A DNA stretch of 64,000 bases from Perognathus longimembris pacificus (GCF_023159225.1 NC_063184.1:18093528-18157527); one strand, 5' to 3'. Shown: positions 11,826-23,937, counted from the stretch's first letter. Program-made: numbers and translations. Notes: generated by a model from the letters alone, not told the origin.

Positions 11826-12419
11826 TCTTATAAGGTATCCTCTCTCCAAAATACAAAGCTTGGAGGCAGTAAAGTTGTCAAGCAAGTGGAATCTGCTGCC
11901 CCAAGCTCAGATTTAAAACTAAAGTCAATGAAGTAGTCCCTAGAGATTGTTGGATAGGTGGATGGCAAAATCAAGTGTGCATATTAGAATAAAGACTTTA
12001 ATTAGTGGCAGGTGGATAGATGGCCTTTGGCACTGGAAGCATATGTGTGGGTGAAGTTGAAATGAGGGATGGTCCTAAGAAAGGAAATAGGCTTCTTAGA
12101 TGGAGCCCTTGGCTGGGAATCAGAAAGAACATGATGGCAGGTAGCATAGGATAGTGGCCAGGCTCCATACCTACTGCATTCTATTTTGTATGGGGGAATA
12201 CCTGGGTAGCTCCATCCCTACACTCTCACTTTCCAGACTGCAAGGAAAAAGATGGTTTATGTCTGAATTCCTAGCATACTGTCCTCTGTGATTTCCTACA
12301 TTTTGTGGTGGAGAAGGCATCTCAGGGTAACATTGCTAGCCACAGAGCTAATCAAAATAGTAATACGCCATTTTCACTTTAAAAAATAAATAAAACTAGA
12401 CAACTCAGTGACTTTTCCT
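11826..12419. other. Unique non-coding sequence
   Basis: No gene or repeat recognised with confidence. Confidence 0.6.
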
Positions 12420-12604
12420 TCTTTTGTTTTTTGCAAGCCAAAGCTCATTTCTCCAGATATGGGACTTGAACTCATAGCCTGGGTGCTGTCCCTTGGTGCT
12501 GTATCTTAAGCTGGTGCTCTACAACTTGAGCTACACATCCACTTCTGGCTTTGGGGTTGTTAATTGGAGATACTTGAGAAGCATAAGCCAACAGCACCTG
12601 GCAT
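12420..12604 (-). mobile_element. Composite SINE (B1-like head plus tail module), internally deleted
   Basis: The minus-strand tail module is visible (GATATGGGACTTGAACTCAT, ACAACTTGAGCTACACATCC). The B1-like head is shortened to its end (AAGCCAACAGCACCTGGCA). Confidence 0.75.
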
Positions 12605-12779
12605 TGCAGCAATTTTTTAAAGGCTCCCCCCACCCCTGAGTTCCCTGAATTCTCCTATATTGAAGCCATCAACTAGAAATCTGGAGTTGCCACTCCTAGA
12701 GGGATTAAACCACATTCTTTCTTGTCTGGGAGAGACATTCCTCTTGTCCTACCATGATCTGATTTCTTCTGGTACCGAC

Positions 12780-13090
12780 AAAGCTACTAAACAGCTTGCA
12801 AGGTACCTATCACAAGAACTGTGGCCAGCAGAGATGTAATAATGGTTTCTGGCTAATTTGCAGGGTGAATTCTGGCTTATGGAACAGTTACCACTGGCAA
12901 TTTGTCCCAACACCCCTTTTGGCAGCAACATGATGGTATTTTTAATGGCAAGAGCTTGGCGGGTTGTCAGCCAATCAGACTTTCCATTTTGCTGGCTGCA
13001 ATTAGAGTTACTGTTTCTTTCACCTTGTTTCCCATCAAGCCTGGTTCTGTAAATATGTCCCTGGCGGTTTGCATAGAGCTGTCTTCTGCC
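12780..13090. other. Candidate conserved non-coding element
   Basis: Unique, balanced-composition sequence between repeats. It has TAAT-type homeodomain cores (TAATAATGG, CTAATTTGCA) and an AGCCAATCAG CCAAT-type motif near 12969-12978. Function is inferred only from composition and motif content. Confidence 0.3.
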
Positions 13091-13215
13091 TCAATGCTCT
13101 AAATCCATTATTTCCGTTAAAAAAAAAAATCATCTTACCTTCACATGATGTATCTGGCCTTAATCCCAGGTGTCAGACAGACCCAGAGAATAGGAGATAG
13201 AGTGGTCCCAGATTT

Positions 13216-13422
13216 TTTTTTTTTGGCCAGTCCTAGGCCTTGAACTCAGGGCCTGAGCACTGTCCCTGGCTTCTTTTTGCTCAAGGCTAGCTAGCACTCT
13301 GTCACTTGAGCCATAGCGCCACTTCTGGCCGTTTTCTATCTATGTGGTGCTGGGGAATCGAACTCAGGGCTTCAATGTAGTTGAGGCAAGCAGTCTTGCC
13401 ACTAGGCCATATTCCCAGCCCC
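13216..13422 (-). mobile_element. Composite SINE, ID-type head plus tRNA-like tail module
   Basis: Minus-strand copy with an intact body. Target-site duplication GAGTGGTCCCAGATTTT is visible at 13200-13215 (merging into the oligo-T) and at 13423-13439. An L1 3' end follows directly. Confidence 0.95.
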
Positions 13423-13454
13423 GAGTGGTCCCAGATTTTAATGGTAATTTAATA

Positions 13455-13702
13455 CCAAAATTGAGAGACACAGGGTAACAAAAAAAAGAAAAACAACTAC
13501 AAAAGCAATACTTGCAAAACTGTTTGGTGTAAGTGAACTGACCACCTCATGGGGGGAAAGGGAAAGGGGGAGGAGGGTGGGGGGGTACGAGGGACAAGGT
13601 AACAAACAGTATAAGTAATGTATCCAATGCCTAACGTATGAAACTGTAACCTCTCTGTACATCAGTTTGATAGTAAAAATTTGAAAATAAATAAATAAAT
13701 AT
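13455..13702 (+). mobile_element. L1 3' UTR, 5'-truncated
   Basis: The motif series AATTGAGAGACACAGGGTAA, CAAAACTGTTTGGTGTAAGT, TATCCAATGCCTAACGTATG and CTCTGTACATCAGTTTGATA ends in an AAATAAAT-type tail. The same tail appears at 20.9 kb and, diverged, at 62.1 kb. Confidence 0.85.
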
Positions 13703-14100
13703 TCTACTCAGAAAAAAAAAATTGGAAAGAAGCTTTTTAAGATTGCCCATAGAAGACAGTGGCCTCACTCTTTGGTGTAGTAAATCTATTAGGAACCTCC
13801 CTACATAGCTCACACACACTACCCACCTGGACACTGCCAGTGGTTTCCGAAGAGGCACAATGTTTCCTGAAATGCTACTGACAGGAGAAAGGGGTCTTAT
13901 TTTCCAAAACTCAGTGTCTCCCTTTACCTGGCCAGGGTTGCTTCTGGAATTGCTAGTATCGACTGTAGATCAAAATGCAGCCTTCTTACTTGCATTTGCC
14001 AGACCGAAGAGGTTCTTTCAAAATAGGCTTTATATTGAAGAGAAAAAGAATGTATTACACAAGAAAGACAAGTTTTCTATTTAAAAAAAAGTACAAATTG
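13703..14100. other. Unique non-coding sequence
   Basis: No gene recognised. The 74-codon frame at 13860-14084 has no known domain. Confidence 0.55.
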
Positions 14101-14327
14101 CTAAGCACCAGTGATTCACTCCTATAATCCAAGAGATTCAGGAGACTAAAATCTGAAGATTGCAGTTCAAAGCCAGCCTAGGTAGGAAAGTCTGTGAGAC
14201 CAAAAAGCTGGAAGTGGAGCTGTGGCTCAGGTGGTAGAGTGCTGGCCTTGAACACAAAAGCTCAGGGACAGTGCCCTGTACCTTAGTTCAAGCCCCAGAA
14301 CTAGCAACCCCCTCCCCCACACAATCA
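14101..14327 (+). mobile_element. Composite SINE, B1-like head plus tRNA-like tail module
   Basis: Plus-strand copy. Head motif AAGCCAGCCTAGGTAGGAAA is followed by tail motif GTGGCTCAGGTGGTAGAGTG. Flanks TACAAATT and CACAAATA are a possible short target-site duplication. Confidence 0.85.
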
Positions 14328-14609
14328 CAAATATTCACTCTAGATGGGAAATGAAGACTCCTTTTATCTTAGTTTCTCTTTGAGAACTGGAGAGCAAGAT
14401 AGTGGATATTGAAGGGAGAAAGAACACAATCTCAGCCAGGAGAGCTGGCCAGGTCTACCCTGTGCAACTCTATATCCATCTCCCTCACTGATGGTAGGCC
14501 CAGGGGGTCAATTCTAAATTTCCCTCTAGCAATTAAAATGTCCCAAAGTAACTTTATTGCCTAGGGTAATGTTTGCAGAAAGAAAAAAAAATCAGTATTA
14601 TGAACCTTA

Positions 14610-14965
14610 GGATGTGGATGTAGTTTGTTCTCCAAAGGTTCACATGTTAAAGCTTGGCCCCCAGTGTATCACTGTGGGAGTGATGAAATCTTTAAGTGGT
14701 GAAGCTTAGTGGGAAGTAATTAGATCTTTGTGAAGGCTGCTCTGGAAAAAAAAGAATTATAATGTAGTTCTCATGGGTCCTTGGTTAGTTCTCCAAGAGG
14801 GCTGTTACTAACAAGACTGGCCCTTTCCCACTTTCTAGCTTCTTCTTTCTCCCTCTCCCCTAATCTCTTGCCACATCATGTTTTCTCTTGTGTTGGTCTG
14901 AGGGTTGAGACCAAAGAGAGTAATAGAATGAAGGTACTGGAGACCGTAACAGCAAATCCATAAGT
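14610..14965 (+). mobile_element. MaLR solo LTR, MST type
   Basis: The order GATGTGGATGTAGTTTGTTC, CCAAAGGTTCACATGTTAAA, CTTGGCCCCCAGTGTATCAC, TGTAGTTCTCATGGGTCCTT matches MST-class ERVL-MaLR LTRs. An old endogenous element, non-coding, broken at the right by the neighbouring L1 insertion. Confidence 0.75.
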
Positions 14966-14982
14966 TATTTCAGGCTCCTCTG

Positions 14983-15725
14983 TTTTTTTAAAAAATTTTA
15001 ATTAATTAATTTATTTGTTGTCACAGTGATGTATAGAGGGGTTACAGTTTCATATATAAGGCAGTGAGTACATTTCTTAACAAATGGGTTACCTCCTCCC
15101 TCATTTTTATCCCACCTTCTCCCCTCCCTAATTCTTTCCCCCATGAGTTGTACAGTTGGTTACAGCAAATAGGTTTGTAAGTATTTCTGTTGCATTGGTT
15201 TATCTTTCTCTTTTGTCTCTCCACTTTGATGGTCCCCTTCCCTTCTCCAGTTCTCATAAATGCATATACAATACCCAGGGTACTAAAATCAGTTACAGTG
15301 ACACCAGGGGCAAAAACCATAGGGAAGAAAAACAAAAGAAAAAGGCAGAATTTCAGATGGTATGTTGAATATAACAGCAACATGATAAACCACATATTTT
15401 CATAACTTGGAGTTTATTTTGTTGAGTATCATCTTATGTGTTCATATGTGAATAGTTATTGAGCTATTATGATCTTCTGCTAGGACTGTCCTATACATGT
15501 ACCAATTATTATAAATAAGGGAAACCATAGAGTATATGTTTCTTTGGGTCTGGATCACTTCATTTAGTTTGATTTTTTCCAAGTCTTTGCATTTCTTTAC
15601 AAATGGGGCAATGTCGTTCCTTCTGATAGAGGCATAGAATTCCATTGTGTATATGTAGCACATTTTCTCGATCCATTCATCTACTAATGGTCATCTGGGT
15701 TGGTACCATATTTCAGCAATGGTAA
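14983..15725 (-). mobile_element. L1 3' end (ORF2 terminus and 3' UTR)
   Basis: In antisense, the A/T-rich tail is followed by GTGATGTATAGAGGGGTTAC, the 3' UTR, and the ORF2-terminal motifs GTCTGGATCACTTCATTTAG and ATAGAATTCCATTGTGTATA. It ends at about 15725. The longest antisense frame here (117 codons at 15042-15395) is inside the 3' UTR and is not a gene. Confidence 0.85.
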
Positions 15726-16369
15726 ATTTTGACTTTCCTGTTTTAAATCTTTATCCACACTAAAGGATGGGAAGAGTCCACAGGAACACTTGTATTTTCT
15801 AAAAATATTTTATCAAATCCTGATGCAGTGTTCAGCATTCTGAAGTGAGAATTTAAAAAAAAAATCTATCTGGCATCATCCTAAATGGGTGTTTTTTCTG
15901 GCACACACAGGCAAGCAAAGTAAGCCAAAATTATAAAACTAAATAATACATGAGCATGCCTAATGCTTTATCTGGAACCAGCGATTATTTTATTATCCAA
16001 ATTTTAACCCTTGTATTTTGAGAGGTAGATTGGTTTAGGAAATCTGCAAGGAAAACCAAATAAAGTATGAAACCCTAGAACAGTGGAAAGTATTATATTG
16101 AATATTTTACAGCAATGAGTTTTTCTTTGGCCAAGAAAAATTTTCATCAGTGAATTTGCACAAAGTATGCTGCTTGGTTAGTTATCACAAAATGAGCATT
16201 TCCGCATGCATTACCAAGATAAAGAAATAAAATGTTCCCAGAACATCAGGCTTCCTGAAGCCCACCCTAAGTCACAAAACCATTCATCAGGAATAATGGT
16301 TCTCCTAACTCTTAAACTTAAGTTTTGAATAAATATAATAATCCAGGATTTGTGTCTATATCCTTTCTC
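15726..16369. other. Unique non-coding sequence
   Basis: No gene or repeat recognised with confidence. Confidence 0.55.
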
Positions 16370-16522
16370 TATATTTGAGTCATCCATATTTTGCCTATAA
16401 AATTACTTTAGTCATTTTTATTGCTGTACAATATTTGATCAAGTACATGCAATCTATTTTTACTACTGATTCATCTTTCAGTCCATTTCCAGCTTAGGGC
16501 TGCTCTGAATAGTGCTATGAAT

Positions 16523-16761
16523 ATTGTACATATGTGTGTGTGTGTCTGTACTGAGGCTCGAACTCAGTGTCTGGGTGCTGCTTTCACTCTACCACTTGAG
16601 CTCCGTTCTATCATCACAGCACTTTCGGCATTTTCAGTGGTTAATTGCTAGTTAAGTCTCACAGACTTTGCTGCCCTGGCTGGCTTTGAATAACAGTCCT
16701 CAGATCTCAACCCTCCCGAGTAACTAGGATTACAGTTGTGAGCCACCAGCATCTAGCAACA
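16523..16761 (-). mobile_element. Composite SINE (B1-like plus tail module) inside the L1M
   Basis: Tail module ACTGAGGCTCGAACTCAGTG is followed by head TAACTAGGATTACAGTTGTG. CTATGAAT flanks it at 16515-16522 and 16762-16769. A short TGTGTG run lies in the tail. Confidence 0.85.
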
Positions 16762-17034
16762 CTATGAATCTTTTTAGGAATAACATTAAAGGTCTAGATT
16801 GCTACGCTGTAAGATCTGTATATTTTACCATTAGCAATGAGTGTCAAGCTAATGCCCAAAGTAATGCTCATTTAGTAATTTTACCTAAAATATAGAGCAG
16901 ATTCAAGCCACTCAATGTTCTTGCGATGTTTAACATTATAGACAGTGTTGTCTATATTCTTCTAAATGCTAGTGCATTTCATTTCAGACATGCTCATACG
17001 TTTTTCTTGGAATCTGTTTAAGATTTCTGGAAGA

Positions 17035-17236
17035 GGGGCTGGGAATATGGCCTACTGGCAAGAGTGCTTGCCTCACATACATGAAGCCCTGGGTTCGATT
17101 CCCCAGCATCACATATGTAGAAAACGGCCAGAAGGGGCACTGTGGCTCAAGTGGCAGAGTGCTCACCTTAAGCAAAAAGAAGCCAGGGACAGTGCTCAGG
17201 CCTTGAGTCCAAGGCCCAGGCCTGGCCAAAAAGAAA
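17035..17236 (+). mobile_element. Composite SINE, ID-type head plus tRNA-like tail module, nested in L1M
   Basis: Plus-strand copy with a full body. Target-site duplication AAGATTTCTGGAAGA (17020-17034) and AAGATTTCCGGAAGA (17237-17251) differ at one base. Confidence 0.95.
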
Positions 17237-17699
17237 AAGATTTCCGGAAGAATAATATTTGTCCACTTTTTCATTTGCTCATTGGGCACTTGTATGCACT
17301 CTATGTGAAGCTCCTATTAAAGTCTTTGATTCTCTACTGATTGTTTTCTTTCAAAAATAATTTGTAGACTTTAGGAATATATCCTGAATAAGGCCAGAAT
17401 TAATTAGACAGGAATTTTCTTTGTGGAAAAATGCTAAAAACACAATTATTTTCACAGATGCAGGACTAGACAGAGTTTTTGTGGGGTCAACTTAGTATAC
17501 AGTGTGGATTTTTTTTTCTGGAAATTTAGTCTTTCCATATGTATTTGAAAGTATTTTGATGGGAAGCTATTTTTAACCACCTCCTATTGTCTTTATAGTA
17601 ATTTACAAAATTCTATCAATTTGTTGCTTTCAGACTGATCAGTTTTGCCGAAGTCTTATCAATGTTTTTAAACAACGAATATTTGGACTTACTGGTTTT

Positions 17700-17706
<7 letters not shown>

Positions 17707-17736
<30 letters not shown>

Positions 17737-17925
17737 GCCAGTCCTGGGCCTTGGACTCAGGGCCTGAGCAGTCCCTGGCTTCTTCCCGCTCAAGGCTAGC
17801 ACTCTGCCACTTGAGCCACAGCGCCGCTTCTGGCCGTTTTCTGTATATGTGGTGCTGGGGAATCGAACCTAGGGCCTCGTGTATCTGAGGCAGGCACTCT
17901 TGCCACTAGGCTATATCCCCAGCCC
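17707..17925 (-). mobile_element. Young composite SINE (ID head plus tail module), 33-base oligo-T
   Basis: Minus-strand copy of the young subfamily (CGAACCTAGGGCCTCGTGTA). Target-site duplication TGGTTTTCCCTTTT at 17693-17706 and 17926-17939 is perfect. The poly-A tail, seen as T, spans 17703-17735. Confidence 0.95.
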
Positions 17926-17984
17926 TGGTTTTCCCTTTTATACTTACATCTTATTAAGTAATCCCTTCCTTTGTCTTGTTTATT

Positions 17985-18155
17985 TTTGGCATTATTAGTC
18001 TTATACTAGCAAAGCAGGTGTTTTACCACTTAAGCCACACCTCCAGTACTTTTTAATTCTTTGTGTTTCCCATAAAGCCTCATGTTATTTGTCTGGTTTT
18101 ACCTGGACTGTGATCCTCTTGCTTTGTAGCTGGAAATCAGGATGTCCAGATTTCT
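17985..18155 (-). mobile_element. Old ID plus B1-like SINE dimer
   Basis: ID-like half (GCAAAGCAGGTGTTTTACCA, CTTAAGCCACACCTCCAGTA), then a B1-like half (GGACTGTGATCCTCTTGCTT, AGCTGGAAATCAGGATGTCC). Heavily diverged. Confidence 0.6.
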
Positions 18156-18179
18156 TTTACATTTTTTCTTTTCTTCCTC

Positions 18180-18290
18180 CTTTTTTTTTTTTAAATTTGA
18201 GATGAGAGTTTCCCTAACTTTTTCCCCAGGGTGGCTTCTAGTCTTATTTTCCGAACTATAGGAATGTGTCATAGCACACAGCTTATCGGG
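18180..18290 (-). mobile_element. Old B1-like SINE monomer
   Basis: Oligo-T, then GAGATGAGAGTTTCCCTAAC and CAGGGTGGCTTCTAGTCTTA, resembling an antisense B1. Diverged. Confidence 0.5.
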
Positions 18291-18492
18291 ATTATTTGCT
18301 TTGGACTGATTTCTTTAGATGGCTTTGGTTTTAAAAACAAATTTAAGAGGTATGGAGAGCACTGATTTCCTTCTCTTGTTTCAAAAATTATAAAGGCTTT
18401 GTGTTTCTCATCGAATGTGGGCTTATTTGCAGTTTTTCTTATCTTCATGTTGCTTAAAATATTTTACAGTTGCAGCCATGATTTCCTTTTTT

Positions 18493-18694
18493 TTTTTTTT
18501 TTGGCCAGTCCTGGGCCTTGGACTCAGGGCCTGAGCACTGTCCCTGGCTTCTTCCCGCTCAAGGCTAGCACTCTGCCACTTGAGCCACAGCGCCGCTTCT
18601 GGCCGTTTTCTGTATATGTGGTGCTGGGGAATCGAACCTAGGGCCTCGTGTATCCGAGGCAGGCACTCTTGCCACTAGGCTATAGCCCCAGCCC
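18493..18694 (-). mobile_element. Young composite SINE (ID head plus tail module), nested in L1M
   Basis: Nearly identical to the copy at 17.7 kb. Target-site duplication CATGATTTCCTTTTTT at 18477-18492 and 18695-18710. Confidence 0.95.
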
Positions 18695-19010
18695 CATGAT
18701 TTCCTTTTTTTGACCTGTGGATAGTTAAAAAATATACTTTTACAATTTTTAATATTTGGAGATTTCGTACATAAATTGTTTTATAGCTTAATTTCACTAT
18801 GGTTTAAGAAAATCTGTATTTTTTTTAAATATTTGAAATTTGTGCAGAATTGACTATGGCCAAGTTTAACGTCACTTTTGGCAAGTATTTCAAGTACACT
18901 TGAAAAGACTCTCCAATCATGATGAGCTGCAGTATTCTATACATTCTACAGATTAATTTCGTTAATTGTTCATATTACCAATATCTTTTTAATTTTGTTC
19001 TCCCTCTCTC

Positions 19011-20840
19011 TCCTTCTTCCCACTCCCTTTTCCAACCTGCTTTATTTAAATCTGTCTTACAACTTACATAACATGTGAAATAAAAGCCCACATTCTACAG
19101 AGGGTATACACTCAGTTCAGGAGACAGAGACTGATACACCATTGAAAGTTTTCAGAAAGAATTAAAATATCTGAACAATCTGATTGCACAAAATGGGAGA
19201 CAATGGGCAAAATTCTCAGACATGAGTTTAGCTACTTGTGTCTACCTGCCCTGTAGAAATGTATGGCTGAGGCTGCTACTGTTGATTAGAGTCAGGCTGA
19301 ACCTTCTCAAGGTCCCCCCTCAACCCCAGGATCATGTGTAAAAACCAGTCTTAACCTCTGACTCTCCTAGATACTCTTAACTCTGGTGTCACCAGAAAAC
19401 AATCGATCAAAAAAAGAAAAATACCATGGCTCACTTGCCAGTGTTGGCTGTGAGACCAAGTGAATCAGGCGACATGCTTCTCCAAGGAGAGCCGGGCATC
19501 CTTGAGCAGGTCCAGATTTCAGAACCAACCGTCTGTCTACATCTTGTTACTGCCAATACACGCTTTCTACTCTGCTTCACCAAGGAACTTGCTGTTCTTG
19601 TGTATTTCCCCTCTGTTTATATATACTCTTTCTTTGGTCTGGACCATCTCTTTTCACTCTTCATTGTGGAAAATTCCTATGGCCACTTCCTGCAGGAATC
19701 AGTATGTGTTGCCTCTCTGTTTTCTTAAGACTTTGCACAGTTACATTCATTGGGTAATTATTTCTCTGTACTTATTTCTACCTTCTTGGCAACAGCAGGA
19801 GATTTTCAAGACTGAGTCTTCAAATTGTTTTTATATGAACTTATAACCAACACATAAATAATAGCTAAATGAAAAGGGTTTCAAATTAGATGGCTTAGAA
19901 ATGCATTAATTCTTTTATCTGGATTAGATATCAGACTTAACATTTGTTGAGTTGTCGAATCACACTAATGTTGGGTAATGTTTTTTTTTTTTACTTTATT
20001 TTGAAGCTGCAGTTTTAGTTCAGTGAAATGAACTTCAAGACAATTAGCTCAAGTTTGAGTTTAAGAAAGTTGAGAGGTTTATAATTGGTGAAAATAATTT
20101 TAGAGGAAATTAAGCCTAAATCCTTCTCTCCAAAAGCAAGATTAATTAACAATGAAATCACTGGGGCATAGATCATTTGAGAAAAATCAGTTTGCTATAA
20201 GGCCTAATGAAATGTATCAAATGTCTAAATATGTAATTTTTCTCTAATACTTGACTATTGAGCCATGAAAACTGTACCTTGCAGATTTTGAAAAAAATTA
20301 AAGATAACTATATCCACTTCACACTGCTTCTGAAGCCTGTGAAATCTTTATACTGCTCAAGCAAGCTCAATTGCCACAGGGCTATATATGGACTCTTAAG
20401 CCTCAGGGATTGAAGCACCAAGTTCTGCTCACTCAATGAAATATCTTTGGCAAGACTTCAGTGACATATTTCTGTGCACATATAAAAAATTCAGTTTCCA
20501 AGACATACAAATGTCCATTTCACTACAGAAACTGCAGGTCAACTTGTATTTTTACCGAAAGGTGCAATGACAAGTTTGAAAACCCAGGCAAAGGAAACAG
20601 ATTGCTTTTCAATGCGTGAAGCTTTCAGGTAGTGACATGAGGACCGTTAGCTGCCTGGCACCCTGCTTAGTCTCTGCATCTCTTAGGAAGTTGGACTGCT
20701 TAGGTCAGATGGCCTGGACCTTCTCCAGGCTTTCAAGATAATCTTTGCTATGAAGGTAATTACAGAGTTTTAGCATAGTCTGTTTATCCCACAGCTTGCA
20801 TTATTGAGAAACTCAGATGTATATAGAAGCTTATATATTT
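19011..20840. other. Unique non-coding sequence with chance open frames
   Basis: Two overlapping plus-strand frames of 100 and 128 codons lie at 19426-19846. I recognise no domain, and they use two different frames over the same DNA. The block 19080-19850 could be an unrecognised LTR. The rest is AT-rich unique sequence. Confidence 0.5.
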
Positions 20841-20841
20841 T

Positions 20842-20962
20842 AAAAAGATGAGGAACGAGGTAACAAACACAGTACAAGAAATGTATCCAATGCCTAATGT
20901 ATGAAACTGTAACCTCTCTGTAATTCAGTTTGATAATAAAAAAAATATATATATATATAAAG
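20842..20962 (+). mobile_element. Short L1 3' end
   Basis: The last ~115 bases of the L1 3' UTR (TATCCAATGCCTAATGTATG, then TCTCTGTAATTCAGTTTGAT) followed by A-rich/AT tail. Strongly 5'-truncated. Confidence 0.85.
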
Positions 20963-21225
20963 ATGTACTCAGGCACACTTCATTTTAAATTATGATAAAC
21001 ATTGATATTCTTTACACTATTTTGCTTATTGTAGGCATAAAATCATAAGCAACAATTGCTTTGCCAGATCAAAATTCAAAAGCATATTAAAATTATAATC
21101 TGAAAAATAAAGCATTTTTATAAGAAAAATAGTATATAAAGTAGGATTTGACACTCTAAAATTTAAACAGAATTAAAGAAGTACTAAAATTTAAATTAGT
21201 TTTGGTCTTTAAATATACATTCTCT

Positions 21226-21447
21226 TTTTTTTCTTGCCAACACTGGAACTTGAACGCAAGATTCTGAACTCTTGCCTGGTATTTTTTGCTCCAGAATAGG
21301 AGTTTACCACCTGAGCCAGACTTTCGCTTCTGACTTTTGGTGGTTAATTTAGAGATGAGTTTCATGGATTTGTCTGCTTAAGGTGTCTTTGAACCTTGAT
21401 CCTCAGATCTTAGCTGCCCCTCCCCCACCAGTAGCTAGTAGGCCTTA
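21226..21447 (-). mobile_element. Composite SINE, B1-like head plus tRNA-like tail module, diverged
   Basis: Tail module (CAACACTGGAACTTGAACGC) is followed by head (TTTGAACCTTGATCCTCAGA, CAGTAGCTAGTAGGCC). Confidence 0.75.
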
Positions 21448-21622
21448 TAGTATATGATGTATAGTATATACATAATTTACATAAACATTCTTGAGAAAAG
21501 TAAGAAATAGCAAGAGAAATAGACAACTTTATGGAGTTTTCTTAAGAAACTTTGGAAACTGTCAAAGAAATTCATATTTGGGGGATTATTTGTTTCACTC
21601 AATTTTGTATCAAAATGCTTTC

Positions 21623-21716
21623 CTTTTTTTTAAACTTACATGTTTGGCAGTACTAGAGTTTGAACTCCAGACCTCCGCTAGGCAGGTGCTGTACCACTTG
21701 AGCCGTGCTCCTAGCT
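21623..21716 (-). mobile_element. ID-like SINE monomer
   Basis: Oligo-T, then GGCAGTACTAGAGTTTGAAC and GCTGTACCACTTGAGCCGTG, matching an antisense ID/tRNA-like unit. Confidence 0.65.
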
Positions 21717-23934
21717 CTCAATGTCTTTTTTTCTTCTTAGAGTTCCATTTTTTTTTTTTTTGCCATCTATTCAGCCAGAGCTGGGTTGCTATCTTGCTCA
21801 GTAATGGGAGATGAGGGGGGAAAAAAAAGAAAGAAAAGTGGACTTTTGAAAATGTCACTGGCATAAAAACCAAATATGCATGTTAGAAGGAAATCACTGA
21901 TGATGTGATACTGAATTAGGATAACTTGTAGAAAGACAGAAATCTGACCATTGAACAGTCTTCAAACTTTTTCTCAAGCTGATCCTTCCAATGTAACATT
22001 CGTTAACTAGTGCTGCATGCGGCATATCCACAAAGATGAGGGAGGCGTGGGCAGAATGGACCCAACAATGTAGGTACGATTCCTTCTGCTGACAGGAACA
22101 CACTTAACAGCAAGCATCATCATTATGGAGCAGAAGCAGAAAATGAATGTCTTTATATTACGGATTTGGGTGGGGAAAGTGTCAGGAATTTCCAGACCAT
22201 GAAGTACTTAGTAGGTCTAGATCTAAGATTCATCACCACTTTCTACTGGTTTTTCCAGGACCTCTTCTCCACATTTACCACCTGTTCTTCATTGGTATGG
22301 ACAGCTGTCTGATGTAGGGTGAAAAAGAGAGTGTGGGTAGTGGGGTTTCCCCTAAATACTCATTGCCCATGGAGAAGTAAAAGAGAGTACTAGCCGTGGC
22401 TTCCATCTGTTCCTGCCAGCCACCATCAGCAGTAGGTGACATTCTTCACATCCATGCCATCTGCATGGAAGAAACTTCCCATAAAGGTACACGTGCTCCC
22501 CAAAAATCTTTTCTTCCATTTAGTCCTCAATGGCCCCTCCCATCTCCCTTATTTTCACTGAACTGAGTAGAAGAATATTAAACACACCTATATTCAAATG
22601 TAAACATTAACATAGAAACATATGTCAAGACAAAATATAAAAAAACCTGGAATCATCAAATCATTTGGAATCATCTATAGCATCTCTTTTATCTGAGCAT
22701 AAATAGCAGAATGTGAATATATGTGTTATATACATGGCTCTATTTTTATGTACCTTCTTCTCCGATGTTGGCAGGAATTCTCCAAATATTGCTTTGGAGT
22801 TGTTCTTTTGATTTTTTATCCCCAGAGCATGTATTCAAGGGAATAAATTTGGCCATTTTCAAGCTGTGAGAATATGGAATGCCTAAATAAATCTTCCTGC
22901 TCTAAAATACTTTTGGGGAGTATATTTATATAACTCAAGACAGATGCAGCCACAAAGCTCACACATAGAAACACATTACTGAAGGAAGAGAATCAGGTCT
23001 GACTTGGGAAAGTTTTGTTATTTTTACCCTACACAGGATTCCAATGTATAAAATGGTACCGGGGACTTGGGTGTGATCGTTGGGTTCTGGGAGGATTCCT
23101 GTGAAGTGTCACAAGATGAGCATCTGATGACAGAGCCTTTTAACTTGAGGTCTCCAACTTGACGAAGAGCCATGCTTATTTTTAGGTGGAAATGGAGATT
23201 AGGTTTCAAGGTGCTTTCCAAGCAAGGTCTGAAAGGAAATTTCACCCCTCTTAAAGTTGGATTATTTTTAGCATGTCATTAAATCAACAATATGAACATC
23301 TGAGTTGGCCGTTAGCTTGGAAATGAGGCTTCCCGAGGTTTCCAGAGTCCAGGAGTTAATGTGCAGACCCCATGCCTAAGAGCTTCCCTCTGGGATGCAG
23401 TTTCAAAAGTGAACTTTGTGCTGGTCCACAGATTGGAAAGTCTGCTGGGTAGACATCTTTCTCAACAATCACTAGTGCCATAAAATTATTGTTCCTCTAC
23501 CTCTGGAGGTAAGGGAGGTCCAGCAAACATTGGCATAGGAGAAGGGACTAGTGGAAGTTTAAACTCCAGCTTAATATCAAGAAGTAATGGCATGTGTGGT
23601 TGCTGTTGTTAATAAATATACCACATCCTTGTTACTTACTTTGCCCTATAACTTTGCTTATGTCTTCACTAAATTGCCATGTTATGAAGTCAGGTTTCCC
23701 ATGGACTGTAAATTTGTTTCAGATAGATCTGCCCTCAATGTTTTATTCAATAAACACCCCCCCAACACACACACAAAAATTACTTCATGGCAGGTGCTTA
23801 CCAGTACTGTTTGACAGGCACCTTTGTGCTTTTTGTCCCACCTCCTGTCAATCAGTACAATGGAAAACACTAGTTTATTAAGGCCTCATGTCTTTCCTAT
23901 TTGAAGAGCTGCAATATTTAAACAACTTGGATTT
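21717..23934. other. Unique non-coding sequence
   Basis: No gene or RNA recognised. Several 60-95 codon frames on both strands (for example 21894-22103, 23024-23245, 23594-23881) have no known domain. Confidence 0.55.
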
Positions 23935-23937
23935 TAT

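Larger units (their letters stand above)
16370..19010 (-). mobile_element. Degenerate antisense L1M (ORF2), split by nested SINEs
   Basis: L1 ORF2 motifs occur in antisense order from the C-terminal region toward the middle. At 16480-16525 there is GTCCATTTCCAGCTTAGGGC; at 17255-17340 a block around CTTTTTCATTTGCTCATTGG; at 17590-17700 a block around TTCTATCAATTTGTTGCTTT; and at 18700-19000 TTTCACTATGGTTTAAGAAA and ACACTTGAAAAGACTCTCC. Stop codons and indels are everywhere, so it is a dead copy. It may be one element or several fragments. Confidence 0.65.

Noticed and set aside
15042..15395. A 117-codon minus-strand frame
   Set aside because: Falls in the L1 3' UTR, which is non-coding.
16966..17340. 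A 124-codon plus-strand frame and its minus-strand shadow
   Set aside because: Entirely explained by the nested SINE and surrounding L1M sequence.
19426..19846. Two overlapping open frames of 100 and 128 codons
   Set aside because: They occupy different frames of the same DNA with no recognisable domain. At best an unrecognised repeat.
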